From Clostridiales bacterium (GTDB lineage: Bacteria; Bacillota; Clostridia; Oscillospirales; Oscillospiraceae), in the NCBI GenBank assembly GCA_022775085.1, contig JALFJQ010000029.1, positions 1-40,896 on the forward strand: DNA of 40,896 nt, written 5' to 3'. The stretch's first letter is position 1; every line of letters starts with the position of its first letter. A program made the translations under genes and the position numbers. Shown piece after piece: positions 24,778 to 33,351 of this stretch. Under the pieces are notes generated by a model, which saw only the letters and a list, made by a program, of their open reading frames with translations, was not told the origin of the DNA and searched no databases.

Positions 24778-26160
24778 TTGGAGATCATCACCCAAGTCAA
24801 CGGAATTCTCAACGCCTTCATCTGGGGTCTGCCCGCCATGGTGTGCATCATCGGCGTGGGATTGTTTTTGAGCTTCAAGACCGGCTTCATCCAGATCCGC
24901 AAATTCCCCTACGCCCTGCGCTGCACCATCGGGCGGATGTTCAAGAAGAAGGAAGCCAGCGACGGAGCCCTCACCCCCTTCCAGGCGGTGTGTACCGCCC
25001 TTGCCGCCACCGTGGGCACCGGCAACATCGCGGGTGTGGCAGGCGCCATCGCCATCGGCGGCCCCGGTGCGGTGTTCTGGATGTGGATTTCCGCGCTGCT
25101 TGGTATGTGCACCAAGTTTTTTGAGGTCACGCTGGCGGTTCACTTCCGGGAGCGCAACGATCGGGGGGAGCTGGTGGGCGGCCCCATGTACTATATTAAG
25201 AACGGTCTTGGCAAGAAATGGATGTTCTTAGCCTATGCCTACGCCTTCTTTGGCGTGTGCGCCGTGTTCGGCACCGGCAACGCCACCCAGGTCAACACCA
25301 TCACCGCCGCCATCAATGCGGCGCTGCTGAATTTTAACGTACTGTCTTCCGAACAGCTTCCCACCTGCAATCTGATCATCGGCATTGTCATCTGCTGCAT
25401 CGTGGGCCTGATTCTCATCGGCGGCGTCAAGCGCATCGGCCGGGTCAGTGAAAAACTGGTACCCCTGATGGCCCTGCTGTATGTCCTGCTGGCGCTGGGC
25501 ATCATCGTCGTCAACGTGGACGCCGTTCCTGCTGTGTTCGCCTCCATTTTTAAGGGTGCGTTCAAGCCCTCCGCCGTCACCGGCGGCATCGTTGGCAGCT
25601 TCTTTTTGAGCATGAAAAAGGGCGTGTCCCGGGGCATCTTCTCCAACGAGGCGGGCCTCGGCACCGGCTCCATCGCCCACGCCTGCGCCGATACCCGTGA
25701 ACCCATTCAGCAGGGTATGTTCGGCATCTTTGAGGTGTTCATGGACACCATCGTCATCTGCACCATGACGGCTCTCGTGATCCTCCTCAGCGGCGTGTCT
25801 GTTCCCTACGGTCAGGCCGCCGGTGCGGAGCTGACCATCTCCGGCTTCACCGCCGTCTACGGCAGCTGGGTGTCCATCTTCACCGCCGTTGCCATGTGCT
25901 GCTTCGCCTTCTCCACCATCATTGGCTGGGGCCTGTACGGCGCCCGGTGCGCGGAGTTCCTGCTGGGCAGCAAAGTCATTCTTCCCTTCAACATTGCCTA
26001 CGCCCTCATCGCCATCGTGGGCGCTACCGTGAATCTGGGTCTGGTGTGGGACGTGTCCGACACCTTCAACGGCTTCATGATCGTGCCCAACCTGATCGCC
26101 GTATTCGCGCTGGCTCCCAACGTTTTCAAAATGATAAAGGAACCTTTTCAGGAGAAATGA
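24778..26160 (+). CDS. Alanine/glycine:cation symporter (AGCS family)
   Basis: A sodium- or proton-coupled importer of alanine or glycine. The 460 residues have the family signature GTGNIAGVAGAIAIGGPGAV near residue 80 and the later FSNEAGLGTGSIAHACA motif, with about eleven membrane segments. The start is TTG with GGAGGAG seven bases upstream. The next in-frame ATG would remove the first membrane helix, and a nearby upstream ATG is out of frame, so TTG is well supported. It has its own promoter and terminator. Confidence 0.95.
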   Translation: MEIITQVNGILNAFIWGLPAMVCIIGVGLFLSFKTGFIQIRKFPYALRCTIGRMFKKKEASDGALTPFQAVCTALAATVGTGNIAGVAGAIAIGGPGAVFWMWISALLGMCTKFFEVTLAVHFRERNDRGELVGGPMYYIKNGLGKKWMFLAYAYAFFGVCAVFGTGNATQVNTITAAINAALLNFNVLSSEQLPTCNLIIGIVICCIVGLILIGGVKRIGRVSEKLVPLMALLYVLLALGIIVVNVDAVPAVFASIFKGAFKPSAVTGGIVGSFFLSMKKGVSRGIFSNEAGLGTGSIAHACADTREPIQQGMFGIFEVFMDTIVICTMTALVILLSGVSVPYGQAAGAELTISGFTAVYGSWVSIFTAVAMCCFAFSTIIGWGLYGARCAEFLLGSKVILPFNIAYALIAIVGATVNLGLVWDVSDTFNGFMIVPNLIAVFALAPNVFKMIKEPFQEK

Positions 26161-26170
26161 ATACTTGTTT

Positions 26171-26201
26171 GCCCGGGAAGTTACCTTCCCGGGCGTTTTT
26201 T
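26171..26201 (+). terminator. Terminator of the alanine symporter gene
   Basis: GCCCGGGAAG and CTTCCCGGGC form a 10-bp stem with a TTAC loop; GTTTTTT follows. The T-run touches the stop codon of the converging small gene. Confidence 0.9.
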
Positions 26202-26373
26202 ACCGGCAGAGCTTTGCCACGATTTCGTGCATCTCCTCCTGGGAGCTGGCGTGGTGCGCCCGCTGAATCAGGGCATCCTTTTCCTCCTCTGTCAGGTTGG
26301 AATAGGCGTTGAATGCCGGGGGATTCATGGCAAGGGCCATGCCAAAGCCGATGGGAATGTTGTAAAAGTCCAA
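26200..26373 (-). CDS. Small 57-residue conserved-looking protein after spoIVB
   Basis: This gene is easily missed because it starts with TTG. AAGGAGGTGAG, an excellent ribosome site, lies just before TTG and overlaps the end of spoIVB (12-base gap). The product begins MDFYNIPIGFGMALAMN and continues with an acidic and helical region containing NLTEEEKDALIQRAHHAS, then ends in IVAKLCR. No enzyme motif is seen. A similar start is familiar from small uncharacterised clostridial proteins, but I cannot confirm that here. Its position suggests co-expression with spoIVB during sporulation. Confidence 0.8.
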   Translation of the reverse strand: MDFYNIPIGFGMALAMNPPAFNAYSNLTEEEKDALIQRAHHASSQEEMHEIVAKLCR

Positions 26374-26385
26374 AGTCTCACCTCC

Positions 26386-27351
26386 TTACGCCGCCGCTTC
26401 AAGCATATTTTGGATATAGATGCCATATCCAGTATCCGGGCTGTTTACCAGAACATGGGTCACGGCTCCCACCAGCTTGCCATCCTGAATAATCGGGCTG
26501 CCGCTCATACCCTGTACAATTCCTCCGGTGGTGCGGAGCAGCTCGGAGTCCGTCACTTTCAGCAGGAAATTCCGGCAGTCTGCCCGGGTTTGCGGATAGA
26601 TTTTCAAAATTTCCACAGAATACTCCTGCGCTTGCCCGCTGCCGATCTGCGCCCGGATGGCAGCCGGGCCCAAATGGATCTGCTCATACGCAGCCATCGG
26701 CAGCGCTTCGCCCTTCCAGCCCCGGGCGGTGACGCCGAAAACGCCCTGGGCCGTATTCCGCAGCAGCGGCGCCATTGGCTCCATGGAACGGGCAGTGCCC
26801 TTGAGCTGGCCGGGATTGCCGCTCTTGCCTTTTTTTACCTCCACCACATCCGCCGCGTAGGCATTGCCCCGGGTCATTTTGAGCAGCCCGCCGCTGTCGC
26901 TGACCCCGTGTCCCAGCGCGCCGAAGGCTCCGGTATCCGGGTCATACCAGGTCACCGTGCCGATGCCCGCGATGCCCTGCCGCAGATAAATTCCCATTCT
27001 GGGCCCATCCCGGGTCTGGGTCGGCTTCAGCGTCAAATCCCGCTGCTTTCCGCCCCGGCTCACCGTCAGGTTCATCTCGGTTTCTCCGGAATCCAGCGCG
27101 GAGCGTACATCCTCGGCGCAGGTAACGGGCGTGCCGTTGATTTCTACGATTTGGTCGCCGATCTTCAGACCCGCGTCCTTTGCCGCCGCGCCGTGCACAT
27201 CATCATAAGCCGCCACCGTCACCGTATCACTATATAATTGCAGGCCGATGACCTGTCCCACCGGCACCAGATTCCGGGCCGCCAGCGCCCGCACAGGCAG
27301 CAGCGTCAGCAGCACAACTAAAATTGAAAGACGCGAAAAATGCCGTCTCAT
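26386..27351 (-). CDS. spoIVB: SpoIVB serine peptidase (stage IV sporulation)
   Basis: SpoIVB is secreted by the forespore and starts the cascade that activates sigma-K in the mother cell. The 321 residues have an N-terminal membrane anchor (about 8-25), a PDZ domain (about 45-110) and the S55 peptidase domain, with the probable catalytic His148 in GALGHGVSD and Ser283 in GMSGSPIIQDGKLVGAVTH. The start at 27351 follows AAGGAGGG; an ATG-less extension upstream has no site. The protein is shorter than in Bacillus (about 425). spo0A, which often follows spoIVB, is replaced by the 57-residue gene. Confidence 0.93.
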   Translation of the reverse strand: MRRHFSRLSILVVLLTLLPVRALAARNLVPVGQVIGLQLYSDTVTVAAYDDVHGAAAKDAGLKIGDQIVEINGTPVTCAEDVRSALDSGETEMNLTVSRGGKQRDLTLKPTQTRDGPRMGIYLRQGIAGIGTVTWYDPDTGAFGALGHGVSDSGGLLKMTRGNAYAADVVEVKKGKSGNPGQLKGTARSMEPMAPLLRNTAQGVFGVTARGWKGEALPMAAYEQIHLGPAAIRAQIGSGQAQEYSVEILKIYPQTRADCRNFLLKVTDSELLRTTGGIVQGMSGSPIIQDGKLVGAVTHVLVNSPDTGYGIYIQNMLEAAA

Positions 27352-27380
27352 TTTTCTCCCTCCTTTTTTCTGTGCCCTCT

Positions 27381-27409
27381 TAATATGGCTTGCAAAGAGG
27401 AATGTAACC
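27381..27409 (-). promoter_or_regulatory. Possible forespore (sigma-F/G) promoter of spoIVB
   Basis: Minus-strand GGTTA, 17 bases, CATATTA, one or two bases from a sigma-G-type pattern. No sigma-A promoter is visible. Forespore expression is known for spoIVB, which supports the call. Confidence 0.4.
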
Positions 27410-27471
27410 GCTGAAAAAGTCGAAAAATCAGGAAGGAGCTGCACGCTTAGACAAATAATGGCACAGAATCA

Positions 27472-27592
27472 TGTCATTCCGAGGGAGCGCAGCGACCGTG
27501 GGAATCCGTTCTCCATAAAGACATCAGCCGCCTGAATTTGGAAAATGCGGATTGCCGCACCAGTAAAGCGCGCTGGTTCGCAATGACAGATT
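27472..27592. repeat. Interspersed repeat (family F)
   Basis: The unit is bounded by short inverted ends TGTCATT and AATGACA and contains CCGAGGGAGCGCAGCGACCG. This sequence style is common between genes of gut Clostridia. It fills the gap between spoIVB and nifS and contains no gene. Confidence 0.65.
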
Positions 27593-27609
27593 TTCTTAGC
27601 GGTCGATTT

Positions 27610-27670
27610 ACCTATTGACAATGTAGGTTGATGGTGCTATATTACCCATGGAAATACTAGGTAAATACCT
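27610..27670 (+). promoter_or_regulatory. nifS operon promoter with two palindromic operator candidates
   Basis: TTGACA (27615), 17 bases, TATATT (27638). The -35 is bracketed by ACCTA (27610) and TAGGT (27624). A tight palindrome AGGTA-AA-TACCT lies at 27659-27670, just after the likely start of transcription. Both use the same half site, and the operon ends with an Rrf2 repressor gene, so autoregulation by that protein is a reasonable inference. Confidence 0.65.
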
Positions 27671-27686
27671 GTGGAGGAATAGAACT

Positions 27687-28874
27687 ATGCGAGTTTACGC
27701 GGATAACGCGGCCACCACCGCGCCAAGCCAGATCGCCATCGACGCGATGCTGCCCTGCCTTACGACCGTCTACGGCAATCCTTCTTCCCTGTACTCTATC
27801 GGTCAGGATGCCAAGGAAGCGCTGGAAGCCGCCCGGGCCACCGTGGCCCAGTGTCTGGGCTGTGAGCCGAGAGAGATCATCTTCACCTCCGGCGGCAGCG
27901 AGGCAGACAATCAGGCCATTATCTCCGCCGCCCGGTTCGGCGCGCGCAAGGGTAAAAAGCACATCATCACCACCGCCTTTGAGCATCACGCCGTACTGCA
28001 CACCCTGGCCAAGCTGGAGAAGGAAGGCTTTGAGGTCACCTATCTGGATGTAAAAAACAATCACAACGTATCCGCCCAGCAGGTCAAGGACGCCATCCGT
28101 CCCGACACCTGCCTGGTCACCACCATGTACGCCAACAACGAGATCGGCTCCATCCTGCCCATCCCGGAGATCGGCGCGATCTGCAAGGAAGCCGGCGTGC
28201 CCTTCCACACCGACGCGGTGCAGGCGGTGGGCCATGTGCATATCAACGTCAAGGAACAGAACATTGATATGCTGAGCCTGTCCGGCCACAAGTTCCACGG
28301 CCCCAAGGGCGTAGGCGCCCTGTATGTCCGCAAGGGCTTCCCCCTGGTGAACATCATCGAGGGCGGTGCTCAGGAGCGGGGCAAGCGGGCCGGTACCGAA
28401 AACGTCCCCGGCATCTGCGGTATGGCCGCCGCCATGAAGTACGCCTGCGAGCACATTGACGAAAATATGCCCCGGGTTGCCGCCATGCGGGATCGGGTCA
28501 TTGAGGGGCTGAGCAAAATTCCCCACAGTGCCGTCAACGGTGACCTTGTCCACCGGCTGCCCGGCAATATCAACTTCTGCTTCGAAGGCATCGAGGGCGA
28601 GAGCCTGCTGCTCCTGCTGGACGCTAACGGCATCTGCGCCTCCTCCGGCTCTGCATGTACCTCCGGCTCTCTGGATCCCAGCCATGTTCTGCTGGCCATC
28701 GGCCGGGTCCACGACGTGGCCCACGGCTCCCTGCGGCTTTCCCTGTGTGAGTACAACACCGACGAGGAAGTGGATCACATTCTGAAGGTCGTCCCCGAAG
28801 TCGTCCAGTATCTGCGGAACATGAGTCCCGTGTGGCGTGATCTGCAGACCGGCAAGCGGGAATATATCCTATAA
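27687..28874 (+). CDS. nifS: NifS/IscS cysteine desulfurase
   Basis: A PLP enzyme that takes sulfur from cysteine for Fe-S cluster assembly. The 395 residues carry the PLP lysine Lys202 in SGHKFHG, His100-His101 in [10 protein letters not shown], and the sulfur-accepting Cys324 in SSGSACTSG. The start at 27687 follows GGAGGA; an in-frame ATG 39 bases upstream overlaps the operator and lacks a site. It is first in an operon with nifU and an Rrf2 regulator. The C-terminus ends with [10 protein letters not shown]. Confidence 0.96.
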   Translation: MRVYADNAATTAPSQIAIDAMLPCLTTVYGNPSSLYSIGQDAKEALEAARATVAQCLGCEPREIIFTSGGSEADNQAIISAARFGARKGKKHIITTAFEHHAVLHTLAKLEKEGFEVTYLDVKNNHNVSAQQVKDAIRPDTCLVTTMYANNEIGSILPIPEIGAICKEAGVPFHTDAVQAVGHVHINVKEQNIDMLSLSGHKFHGPKGVGALYVRKGFPLVNIIEGGAQERGKRAGTENVPGICGMAAAMKYACEHIDENMPRVAAMRDRVIEGLSKIPHSAVNGDLVHRLPGNINFCFEGIEGESLLLLLDANGICASSGSACTSGSLDPSHVLLAIGRVHDVAHGSLRLSLCEYNTDEEVDHILKVVPEVVQYLRNMSPVWRDLQTGKREYIL

Positions 28875-28936
28875 TGCTTATCGGTTTTCTGCCTGAAACC
28901 GATATGCACATTCTGTAAAATCCTGTGGTGTGCGGC

Positions 28937-28983
28937 TTTCACTCCACACTCCACACTCCACTCTCCACACTTCACACTGAACA
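28937..28983. repeat. Short CTCCACACT repeat tract
   Basis: Near-tandem ACTCCACACTCCACACTCCA units between nifS and nifU form the complement of the tract at 14962-14998. A small hairpin (ATCGGTTT and AAACCGAT, near 28880-28902) precedes it. Confidence 0.6.
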
Positions 28984-29013
28984 CAAGATTGATTTTTAAG
29001 GAGCGATAATAAA

Positions 29014-29457
29014 ATGGCACTGTATAGTGAAAAAGTTATGGATCACTTCATGCACCCCCGGAACGTGGGCACCATCGACGATGCCAGCGGCGTGGGCGAG
29101 GTCGGCAACGCCAAGTGCGGCGACATCATGAAGATCTATCTGAAAATTGAAAACGACATCATCAAGGACGTGAAGTTCGAGACCTTCGGCTGCGGCTCCG
29201 CCATCGCTTCGTCCTCCATGGCCACCGAGATGATTAAGGGCAAGTCCATCCACGAGGCTCTGGAGCTGACCAACAAGGCTGTGGCCGAGGCTCTGGACGG
29301 TCTGCCTGCCCACAAGATGCACTGCTCCGTGCTGGCGGAGGAGGCCATCAAGAACGCCCTGAAGGACTACTTCGATAAGAACAACATTCCCTACGACCAC
29401 GAGAAGTTCGAGGAAATGGATCACGAGCAGCTCCACGCTCAGGTCCACGGCGAGTAA
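29014..29457 (+). CDS. nifU: NifU/IscU-type Fe-S scaffold
   Basis: The scaffold on which NifS builds Fe-S clusters. The 147 residues have the three ligand cysteines Cys35 (NAKCGD), Cys60 (FGCGSA) and Cys104 (HCSVL), with Asp37 next to the first. This is the NifU N-terminal domain with a short acidic C-terminal extension. AAGGAG lies before the ATG. It directly follows nifS. Confidence 0.95.
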   Translation: MALYSEKVMDHFMHPRNVGTIDDASGVGEVGNAKCGDIMKIYLKIENDIIKDVKFETFGCGSAIASSSMATEMIKGKSIHEALELTNKAVAEALDGLPAHKMHCSVLAEEAIKNALKDYFDKNNIPYDHEKFEEMDHEQLHAQVHGE

Positions 29458-29462
29458 AGCCT

Positions 29463-29873
29463 ATGATCGTATCCACCAAAGGACGCTATGCCCTGCGGGT
29501 GATGGTACATTTTGCTCAGCGGGGCGGGGAGGACTACATCCCTCTGAAGGAGATTGCCGAGTCGGAAGAAATCTCCCAGAAATATCTGGAGTCCATTATG
29601 GCGACCCTTTCCAAGGCCGGATTTGTGGACGCGGTTCACGGCAAGGGCGGCGGCTACCGCCTGAACCGGAAGCCGGAGGATTATACCGTCGGCAGCATCC
29701 TCAAGCTCACGGAAGGCGGTCTTGCCGCGGTGTCCTGCACCAGTCAGGGCGCCGCCGCCTGCTCGAGGTCGGAGTGCTGCGAAGCAAAGCCCATGTGGGA
29801 CAGGCTCGACAAAATGATCGACGATTTCTTTGAGGATATTACCCTTGCAGACCTTCTCAAGGACGGAAAGTAG
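29463..29873 (+). CDS. Rrf2/IscR-family transcription regulator
   Basis: A 136-residue winged-helix regulator of the Rrf2 family. The N-terminal MIVSTKGRYALRVMVHFA and the EEISQKYLESIMATLSKAGFV recognition region are typical. Cysteines 92, 100, 105 and 106 could hold an Fe-S cluster as in IscR. It begins five bases after nifU, so it probably senses cluster supply and controls its own operon. The regulator gene is last, whereas iscR is usually first. The ribosome site is weak. Confidence 0.92.
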   Translation: MIVSTKGRYALRVMVHFAQRGGEDYIPLKEIAESEEISQKYLESIMATLSKAGFVDAVHGKGGGYRLNRKPEDYTVGSILKLTEGGLAAVSCTSQGAAACSRSECCEAKPMWDRLDKMIDDFFEDITLADLLKDGK

Positions 29874-29880
29874 CGTAAGC

Positions 29881-29917
29881 AAAAACGCCATTCTGCGGTG
29901 CAGAATGGCGTTTTTTT
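29881..29917. terminator. Bidirectional terminator between convergent genes
   Basis: AAAAACGCCATTCTGC pairs with GCAGAATGGCGTTTTT around a GGT-type loop, with T-runs in both directions. It ends the nifS operon and the converging membrane-protein gene. Confidence 0.92.
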
Positions 29918-29920
29918 GTT

Positions 29921-30919
29921 CTACATATTGAAGATATTTCCCAGCACCGCGCCGTCGGATTTCGGCTCCCTGGGGCGGATGGAATCGTAGGCGATGGCAT
30001 AAGCCGTCTCCGCGGGATTGCGCAGGAAGTAATACACCGCGAACTGGGCCGCCAGATACAGGGCAAAGAACAGATAGTAGCTCACCGTGCCGCTCCACGG
30101 GAACGTCACACCTGCCATACCCAGCAGCACATCGCCATAGCACAGAATACTGGCGGCAAGACTTCCGGCATAGTATAACCACAGTCTCACATCCAGCTTG
30201 AATAGCTTCAGGCAGTTGCCCTTCATCATCTTCCGGCTTTCCCGCAAAGCAGCCATTGCGCCGATGCCGGGCTTGTCAATGATGATAAAATGCGCCATCC
30301 GCAGCCGGAACAGCACGGGAATGGCCAGCGCCGCCGCCACGATGACACACATCACAAAGGCCGGGATCATGGCCTGTATGAGCTGGGCGTACAGCTCTTC
30401 ATCCAGCACCATCTCCGGACTGAGCAGGGTCACATTTTCCAGCACCGGGGCGAGCAGCTCCGTCACCTGTCTGGACCAGGGTGTAAACATGAAGAGAATG
30501 GAAGCAATGTAAACGCCGCCTAGGATAATTCCGAACAGGAGCAGTCCTTCCAGCAGCACGCAGCGCAGCAGCAGCCAGAACCGGTCAAAGCCCAGCCGCA
30601 GGGTCTGAGGGGATACATACTGCCCTCTCGCGACCCGGAGCATGGATGCCTGATAGCCCAGCTCCACGCACATGGTCACCAGTGCCGATACATACGGCAG
30701 CACAGACTGTACCGAGGACAGGATTGCCCGCTGTCCCATTCCGCTCAGGCCGGTGGTCTGGCTCACCTGAAGATCCAGCACAAAGCCCACCAGTGCCACC
30801 AGTGCGGACAGCCCCAGAGTAATCCCGGCATAGATGGCGGCAATCCGCTTTGCCTGTTCCGCATCCGCCAGCCGCCGACAGGCGGCCTCTTTGATTTCCC
30901 GCGTATTCTCAATATCCAT
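29921..30919 (-). CDS. DUF975-like integral membrane protein
   Basis: A 332-residue membrane protein of unknown function with about six hydrophobic segments. The GAMAALRESRKMMKGNCLKLFKLD stretch matches the DUF975 style (SRxLMKGNxxxLFxLD). A cytosolic N-terminus (MDIENTREIKEAACRRLADAEQAKR) and a charged C-terminus are seen. The ATG at 30919 follows GGAG by six bases; a TTG 12 bases upstream overlaps the site. No neighbours suggest a role. Confidence 0.8.
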   Translation of the reverse strand: MDIENTREIKEAACRRLADAEQAKRIAAIYAGITLGLSALVALVGFVLDLQVSQTTGLSGMGQRAILSSVQSVLPYVSALVTMCVELGYQASMLRVARGQYVSPQTLRLGFDRFWLLLRCVLLEGLLLFGIILGGVYIASILFMFTPWSRQVTELLAPVLENVTLLSPEMVLDEELYAQLIQAMIPAFVMCVIVAAALAIPVLFRLRMAHFIIIDKPGIGAMAALRESRKMMKGNCLKLFKLDVRLWLYYAGSLAASILCYGDVLLGMAGVTFPWSGTVSYYLFFALYLAAQFAVYYFLRNPAETAYAIAYDSIRPREPKSDGAVLGNIFNM

Positions 30920-31112
30920 AGCGTTCTCCAAATCGTATAATTCTACCTACAGTTATAAACCAAAGTGTCGGAAATAGCAAATGAATTTTTTGTTATCAAT
31001 TACTTTCTTTCAAATATTGTCAACTTATACCCCAAAATTCATCTGTATTTCTTCACAATGGCATTCGATTTCAAAACTATTTGGAGACGTTAATTTACAG
31101 AAACCAACTTTG

Positions 31113-31280
31113 CTAACAAATTGCTGGCAGCGAATGGCCTAAAATCGAACTAATTGTGTTCGTCAACTTTGCCTTGCTTCCATCTGCAATGTGGGAGTAA
31201 ATGTTGGCAGTTGTCCCAAAATTGGAATGTCCCGCCCAGCTTTGCTCTTCCTTCATACCTACACCATTTGAGATAAGACG
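31113..31280 (-). pseudogene. C-terminal remnant of a phage-type tyrosine recombinase
   Basis: Minus-strand reading gives RLISNGVGMKEEQSWAG, then HSNFGTTANIYSHIADGSK and a tail ending in SLPAIC and a TAG stop. This holds the conserved His and the catalytic Tyr of a tyrosine integrase (GHSxFxTTANIYSH). The preceding 250 or so residues are gone, and the fragment begins exactly where a family B repeat starts. The surrounding 30930-31280 is more AT-rich than the rest and shows no other gene. Confidence 0.88.
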
Positions 31281-31377
31281 CGGTGTTGCCTTAGGGCATC
31301 ACCGCACAATGGGAGCTGCGGGCTCCAGCGGATCTTTTGCCGAATCTCCTTGCCCCATTATGCGGTGCTGCCCTAAT
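31281..31377. repeat. MITE-like element (family B), shortened inverted copy
   Basis: The reverse complement contains GCACCGCATAATGGGGCAAG, GATTCGGC and ATTGTGCGGTGATGCCCTAA, matching 4736-4899 with the middle deleted. It abuts the integrase remnant. Confidence 0.75.
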
Positions 31378-31419
31378 AAAGCCTCCTGCCTGTGCCGGAG
31401 GTTTTGATGTGCTGCCCTC

Positions 31420-31448
31420 TTGCAATTGGGAACTGTTTTTTGTATACT
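31420..31448 (+). promoter_or_regulatory. Sigma-A promoter for the MATE gene
   Basis: TTGCAA, 17 bases, TATACT, about 38 bases before the start codon. Confidence 0.8.
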
Positions 31449-31485
31449 GGACGAACAACATCGAATGGAGGTAGAAGGAGGAATC

Positions 31486-32877
31486 ATGGGTAAGAAGCGG
31501 CTGGATGCCCCTATGCTGGGCATCATTTTCGCACTGGCCTGGCCCACCATGCTGCAGGAGCTGATGCAGACGGCGGTGCAGTATATCGACACCGCCATGG
31601 TTGGTTCTCTGGGCACCCAGGCGACAGCAGCGGTGGGGGCTACCGGCACGGTTTCCTGGCTGGTAAACGGCACCGTATCCGCGCTGGGAGTGGGCTTTCT
31701 GGCCTATATTTCCCAGGCAGTCGGCGCGGGAGAGCAGGAACGGGCCAATAGAGCCGCCGCCCAGTCTGCCCTGATGGCACTGGCTGTGGGAGCAGTCCTG
31801 ACGGTTCTCACAACCAGTCTCAGCGGCTCCATCGTCCGGTGGATGCAGGTGGCGCCCGGCATCCGGGACGCGGCGGCACAGTATTTCCGCATTCTATATC
31901 TGAGTATGCTGTTTCGTACTATGAACATTCTATTCAGCATGGTTCTCCGGGCCGTGGGAGACTCCCGAACGCCCATGAAGGTGGGATTGCGGGTAAACTT
32001 CCTGAATGTGCTGCTGAATACCCTCCTCATTTACCCCGCCGGAACAGCACATCTGATGGGAGTTTCCTTTCCTATGTGGGGCGCCGGCTGGGGGATCAAC
32101 GGCGCGGCTGCCGCCAGCGCCATCGCTTGCACCTACGGTGGGATCTCCATGGCTGTCAGACTTTGGCGGCATCCGCTGATTTGCCTCCGGGGACAGCGGT
32201 TTACGCCGGATCCTCAGGTTCTGAAGCCCTGCCTGAAGGTAGCGGTTCCGAATATGCTCCAGCGCTTCGGCACCTCTCTGGGCTATGTGGCCTTCGCGTC
32301 CATGATTAATGCGTTGGGGGATGTATCCGCCGCGTCTCACACCATTGCCAATACGGTGGAATCCCTGTTTTACATCCCCGGTTGGGGAATGCAGACTGCC
32401 GCGGCAGCGCTGGCGGGCAACGCCTACGGCGCCCGGGACGGCAGAAGGCTGAGAAGTCTTGGCCGCACCTTCCTGCCTCTGGAGGTTGGGCTGATGCTGT
32501 TTTCCGGCGGTATGCTTTTCCTGTTCGCGCCGCAGCTTGTGGGCCTGTTTTCAAAAGACCCTCATGTGACGAAGCTGAGCGTCACCGTGTTGCGGATGGT
32601 GGCGGTTTCCGAGCCTTTCTATGGGGTGCCCATCGTTCTGGAGGGGCTGATGCAGGGAATCGGAAAAACCACGATTCCGTTTCTGTTCAACATCGCCGGA
32701 ATGTGGGGCGTCCGCATTCTCGGTACATTCCTGTGTACCCGTCTGCTGGAGATGGGACTGGTCAGCGCCTGGGGCTGCATGATCGGCCACAATCTGCTGC
32801 TGTTTGTCCTGTTCACTGCCTATTACGCCGCCGGAAAGGCTCTGCCCAAAGCGATACAACCAGAGAAATCTGAGTAA
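31486..32877 (+). CDS. MATE-family multidrug/toxin exporter
   Basis: A cation-coupled exporter of the MATE family with twelve membrane helices. The 463 residues show the twofold repeat: GTVSWLVNGTVSALGVGFLAYISQ in the first half and GMQTAAAALAGNAYGARDGRR in the second. The start at 31486 is just after GAAGGAGG; an in-frame ATG 21 bases upstream has no site. The substrate is unknown. A broken YitT-like gene follows in the same direction. Confidence 0.93.
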   Translation: MGKKRLDAPMLGIIFALAWPTMLQELMQTAVQYIDTAMVGSLGTQATAAVGATGTVSWLVNGTVSALGVGFLAYISQAVGAGEQERANRAAAQSALMALAVGAVLTVLTTSLSGSIVRWMQVAPGIRDAAAQYFRILYLSMLFRTMNILFSMVLRAVGDSRTPMKVGLRVNFLNVLLNTLLIYPAGTAHLMGVSFPMWGAGWGINGAAAASAIACTYGGISMAVRLWRHPLICLRGQRFTPDPQVLKPCLKVAVPNMLQRFGTSLGYVAFASMINALGDVSAASHTIANTVESLFYIPGWGMQTAAAALAGNAYGARDGRRLRSLGRTFLPLEVGLMLFSGGMLFLFAPQLVGLFSKDPHVTKLSVTVLRMVAVSEPFYGVPIVLEGLMQGIGKTTIPFLFNIAGMWGVRILGTFLCTRLLEMGLVSAWGCMIGHNLLLFVLFTAYYAAGKALPKAIQPEKSE

Positions 32878-32884
32878 ATCGTCT

Positions 32885-33186
32885 GCTGCCGGGCGTGGGG
32901 CAGGCGCTCTGTTGGGCATCGGCGGAGCGTTGGTCATTATCGGAAACGGAAGTCAGGGCGGTTTTGACATCATTGCGATTATACTAAACAAAAGTGGAAC
33001 CTTCCAATTGCGGCTGTGGTCAACGGCATCGATGCCCTGCTTACTCTTCTGCAGGTCATTCACGCTTCAGCGGTACAAATCATCGGTGCACTCCCGCTGG
33101 TAGCAATGTGCGGCGTTACGATGAATTTCCTGATCGTTCAATGCAGGGCAAAACATTTGCCGAGGACGGAACCGAAAAAGGTTTGA
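32885..33186 (+). pseudogene. Truncated, frameshifted YitT-like membrane protein gene
   Basis: The first part reads GAGALLGIGGALVIIGNGSQ and GGFDIIAIILNK, like the YitT (DUF161) motif that ends in GGxDIIAxILNK. After a run of four A at 32990-32993 the homology shifts frame. Adding one A restores NKKWNLPIAAVVNGIDALL and a further membrane segment up to a stop at 33184. The 5' half is absent and no start or ribosome site exists. It is therefore both truncated and frameshifted. Confidence 0.65.
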
Positions 33187-33351
33187 ATAGGGCAGAAATC
33201 TGGAACGGAAGCATGAATGTAATTTTTGTTGATATTACAAAGATTGTAGGAAGATGTAATTACAGCAGCTCTGCAAGCAACCTGCCCACCCTGTGGAGGG
33301 AAGCATATGTTTTTTGCTGGGGTACATAACAACTCCTTCCAATCACAATGG
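33187..33351. other. Short gap with no recognised feature
   Basis: AT-richer than its surroundings. It follows the broken YitT-like gene and precedes the end of the TetR gene. No gene, promoter or convincing terminator was seen. Confidence 0.4.

Noticed and set aside
33187..33351. Short open frame beginning MNVIFVDITK
   Set aside because: No ribosome site, no family features, and it lies in decayed DNA.
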